NCBI GenBank assembly: GCA_021789565.1
Contig: JAJYJL010000448.1
Coordinates: 1 to 6,801 of the forward strand
Source of the DNA: Acidobacteriota bacterium
GTDB lineage: Bacteria > Acidobacteriota > Terriglobia > UBA7540
DNA length: 6,801 nucleotides
Direction: 5' to 3'
Shown: in pieces, positions 5,977 to 6,801 of the stretch
Layout of the letters: every line of letters begins with the position of its first letter
Numbering within the stretch: the first letter of the stretch is position 1
Notes under the pieces: generated by a model
The model's input: the letters and a program-made list of their open reading frames with translations, nothing else
What the model was told of the DNA's origin: nothing
The model's database searches: none
Program-made: the position numbers and the translations under genes

Positions 5977-6801
5977 TTACAAAGGTTCAATCCGAAAATT
6001 GATATCGACGGCAGGCGCCGAATGGGTCAGCGTACCAACGGAAATCCTGTCAACACCCGTTTCAGCATAAGTACGAATGTTTTCAAGGTTCACGCCCCCC
6101 GACACTTCCAGCAGAATGCGGCCGCGGGCAAATCTGACGCAGTCCGCAACTTCGGCCGGAGACATATTATCCAGCAGAGCGATATCCGCTCCAGCCACGA
6201 TCGCTTCTTCGAGTTCCTGCCGGGTCCGGACCTCAACTTCAATCGGCATCCCGGCCGGCCGGCCTGGCTGCACTTTATCAACCGCGGGGCGAATGCCCCC
6301 TGCTATCGTGATGTGGTTGTTCTTGATCAGAATTCCGTCATCGAGGCCAATCCGGTGGTTTGTTCCACCTCCCATCCGGACGGCGTATTTCTCCAGGACC
6401 CGCAGGCCGGGAGCAGTTTTGCGCGTATCCAGCAATTCTGCCTTCAAACCCGTAAGCTGACCTTTGAATTTCCGCGTAAGGGTCGCGATGCCGCTCAGCC
6501 GTTGCAGGAAATTCAAGGCAACCCGCTCGCCGGAAAGCAGGGTGCCAGCCTTTGCCTCGACTTTGGCCAATGGTGCGCCCGGTGGCACGCTTGTCCCGTC
6601 CGCGATCATCGGGTGCCATACGTAGTCCGGTTCCAGCAATCGAAACACTTCCTCGGCGACGGGGAGCCCGGCCACGAGAAGCTGTTGCTTTGAATAGAAA
6701 ACCCCGCGCGCCTTTTTGCTCTCAGGGACAGTGAGGCTGGTGGTTAAATCGCCCTTGCCAAGGTCTTCACGGAGGGCACAAGAAACAATTCTGCGCATGT
6801 G
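5977..6801 (-). CDS. nadC: Nicotinate-nucleotide diphosphorylase (carboxylating), quinolinate phosphoribosyltransferase; probably 5'-truncated
   Basis: NadC converts quinolinate and PRPP to nicotinate mononucleotide and CO2 in de novo NAD synthesis. Numbering from the first visible Met (6798), the sequence has EDLGKGDLTT (11-20), the LSGERVALNFLQRLSGIATLT segment (88-108), DTRKTAPGLR (124-133), the basic active-site stretch EKYAVRMGGGTNHR (136-149) with K159 of LIKNNH, E187 in EVEVR, LLDNMSP (208-214), and the phosphate loop EVSGGVN/VGTLTHS in the C-terminal barrel. All expected substrate-binding residues are present. The frame remains open through the last three bases of the window (a His codon before this Met). 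Family members usually have about 8-15 residues ahead of the LRRIV-like segment, so the true start is probably outside the window. The stop is TAA at 5979-5977. NadA and NadB are not visible but would be natural neighbours upstream. Confidence 0.96.
   Translation of the reverse strand, partial: HMRRIVSCALREDLGKGDLTTSLTVPESKKARGVFYSKQQLLVAGLPVAEEVFRLLEPDYVWHPMIADGTSVPPGAPLAKVEAKAGTLLSGERVALNFLQRLSGIATLTRKFKGQLTGLKAELLDTRKTAPGLRVLEKYAVRMGGGTNHRIGLDDGILIKNNHITIAGGIRPAVDKVQPGRPAGMPIEVEVRTRQELEEAIVAGADIALLDNMSPAEVADCVRFARGRILLEVSGGVNLENIRTYAETGVDRISVGTLTHSAPAVDINFRIEPL

Noticed and set aside
6251..6264. CCGGCC tandem-like GC-rich run
   Set aside because: It falls inside nadC and simply encodes a Gly-Arg-Pro-Ala-Gly stretch; too short to be called a repeat element.
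5896..6693. Plus-strand open frame of 265 codons
   Set aside because: It is the complement of nadC, whose active-site motifs are unmistakable; no independent support was found.
1..6801. Defence island, mobile element, CRISPR or other novel multi-gene system
   Set aside because: All genes but one belong to housekeeping families, there are no direct or interspersed repeats, recombinases or toxin-antitoxin pairs, and composition looks even across the window.

Overview
The window is almost entirely coding, and every credible gene reads on the minus strand. In the direction of transcription (right to left) the order is nadC, birA, coaX, an unrecognised helical protein gene, an rlmD-type rRNA methyltransferase gene, and comEC. 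The outer two genes run to or past the window edges: comEC loses its C-terminus on the left, and nadC probably loses a few N-terminal residues on the right. No tRNA, rRNA, CRISPR array, insertion sequence, integrase or phage gene was seen, and no plus-strand gene is believable.

The organism is a moderately GC-rich bacterium. My best guess is Acidobacteriota (Terriglobia-like). This rests on remembered family resemblance: the unknown protein has an N-terminal segment containing LDWALIESWKEAGIP and a C-terminal LPRLSLFYM, and ComEC has a long hydrophilic insert ending near a VLFSA segment, all of which I associate with that phylum. No search was run, so this is inference.

Layout: nadC (NAD synthesis), then an 83-base gap that begins with a perfect 8-base inverted repeat, then birA (biotin-protein ligase with a DNA-binding domain), a 53-base gap, and coaX (first step of coenzyme A synthesis). 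The unknown gene follows coaX after only 2 bases, starting at TTG. After a 75-base gap comes the RNA methyltransferase gene, starting at GTG behind a good Shine-Dalgarno. Its stop overlaps the comEC start in a TGATG junction. Short gaps, one strand and the overlap suggest one long operon or two abutting ones.

Functionally the right half is a cofactor block (NAD, biotin attachment, CoA) and the left half carries rRNA modification and DNA uptake. Nothing ties these into a single new pathway. The only gene without a known function is the 235-residue protein between coaX and the methyltransferase gene, which is the part most worth following up. Otherwise this reads as an ordinary chromosomal housekeeping region rather than an accessory or defence island.
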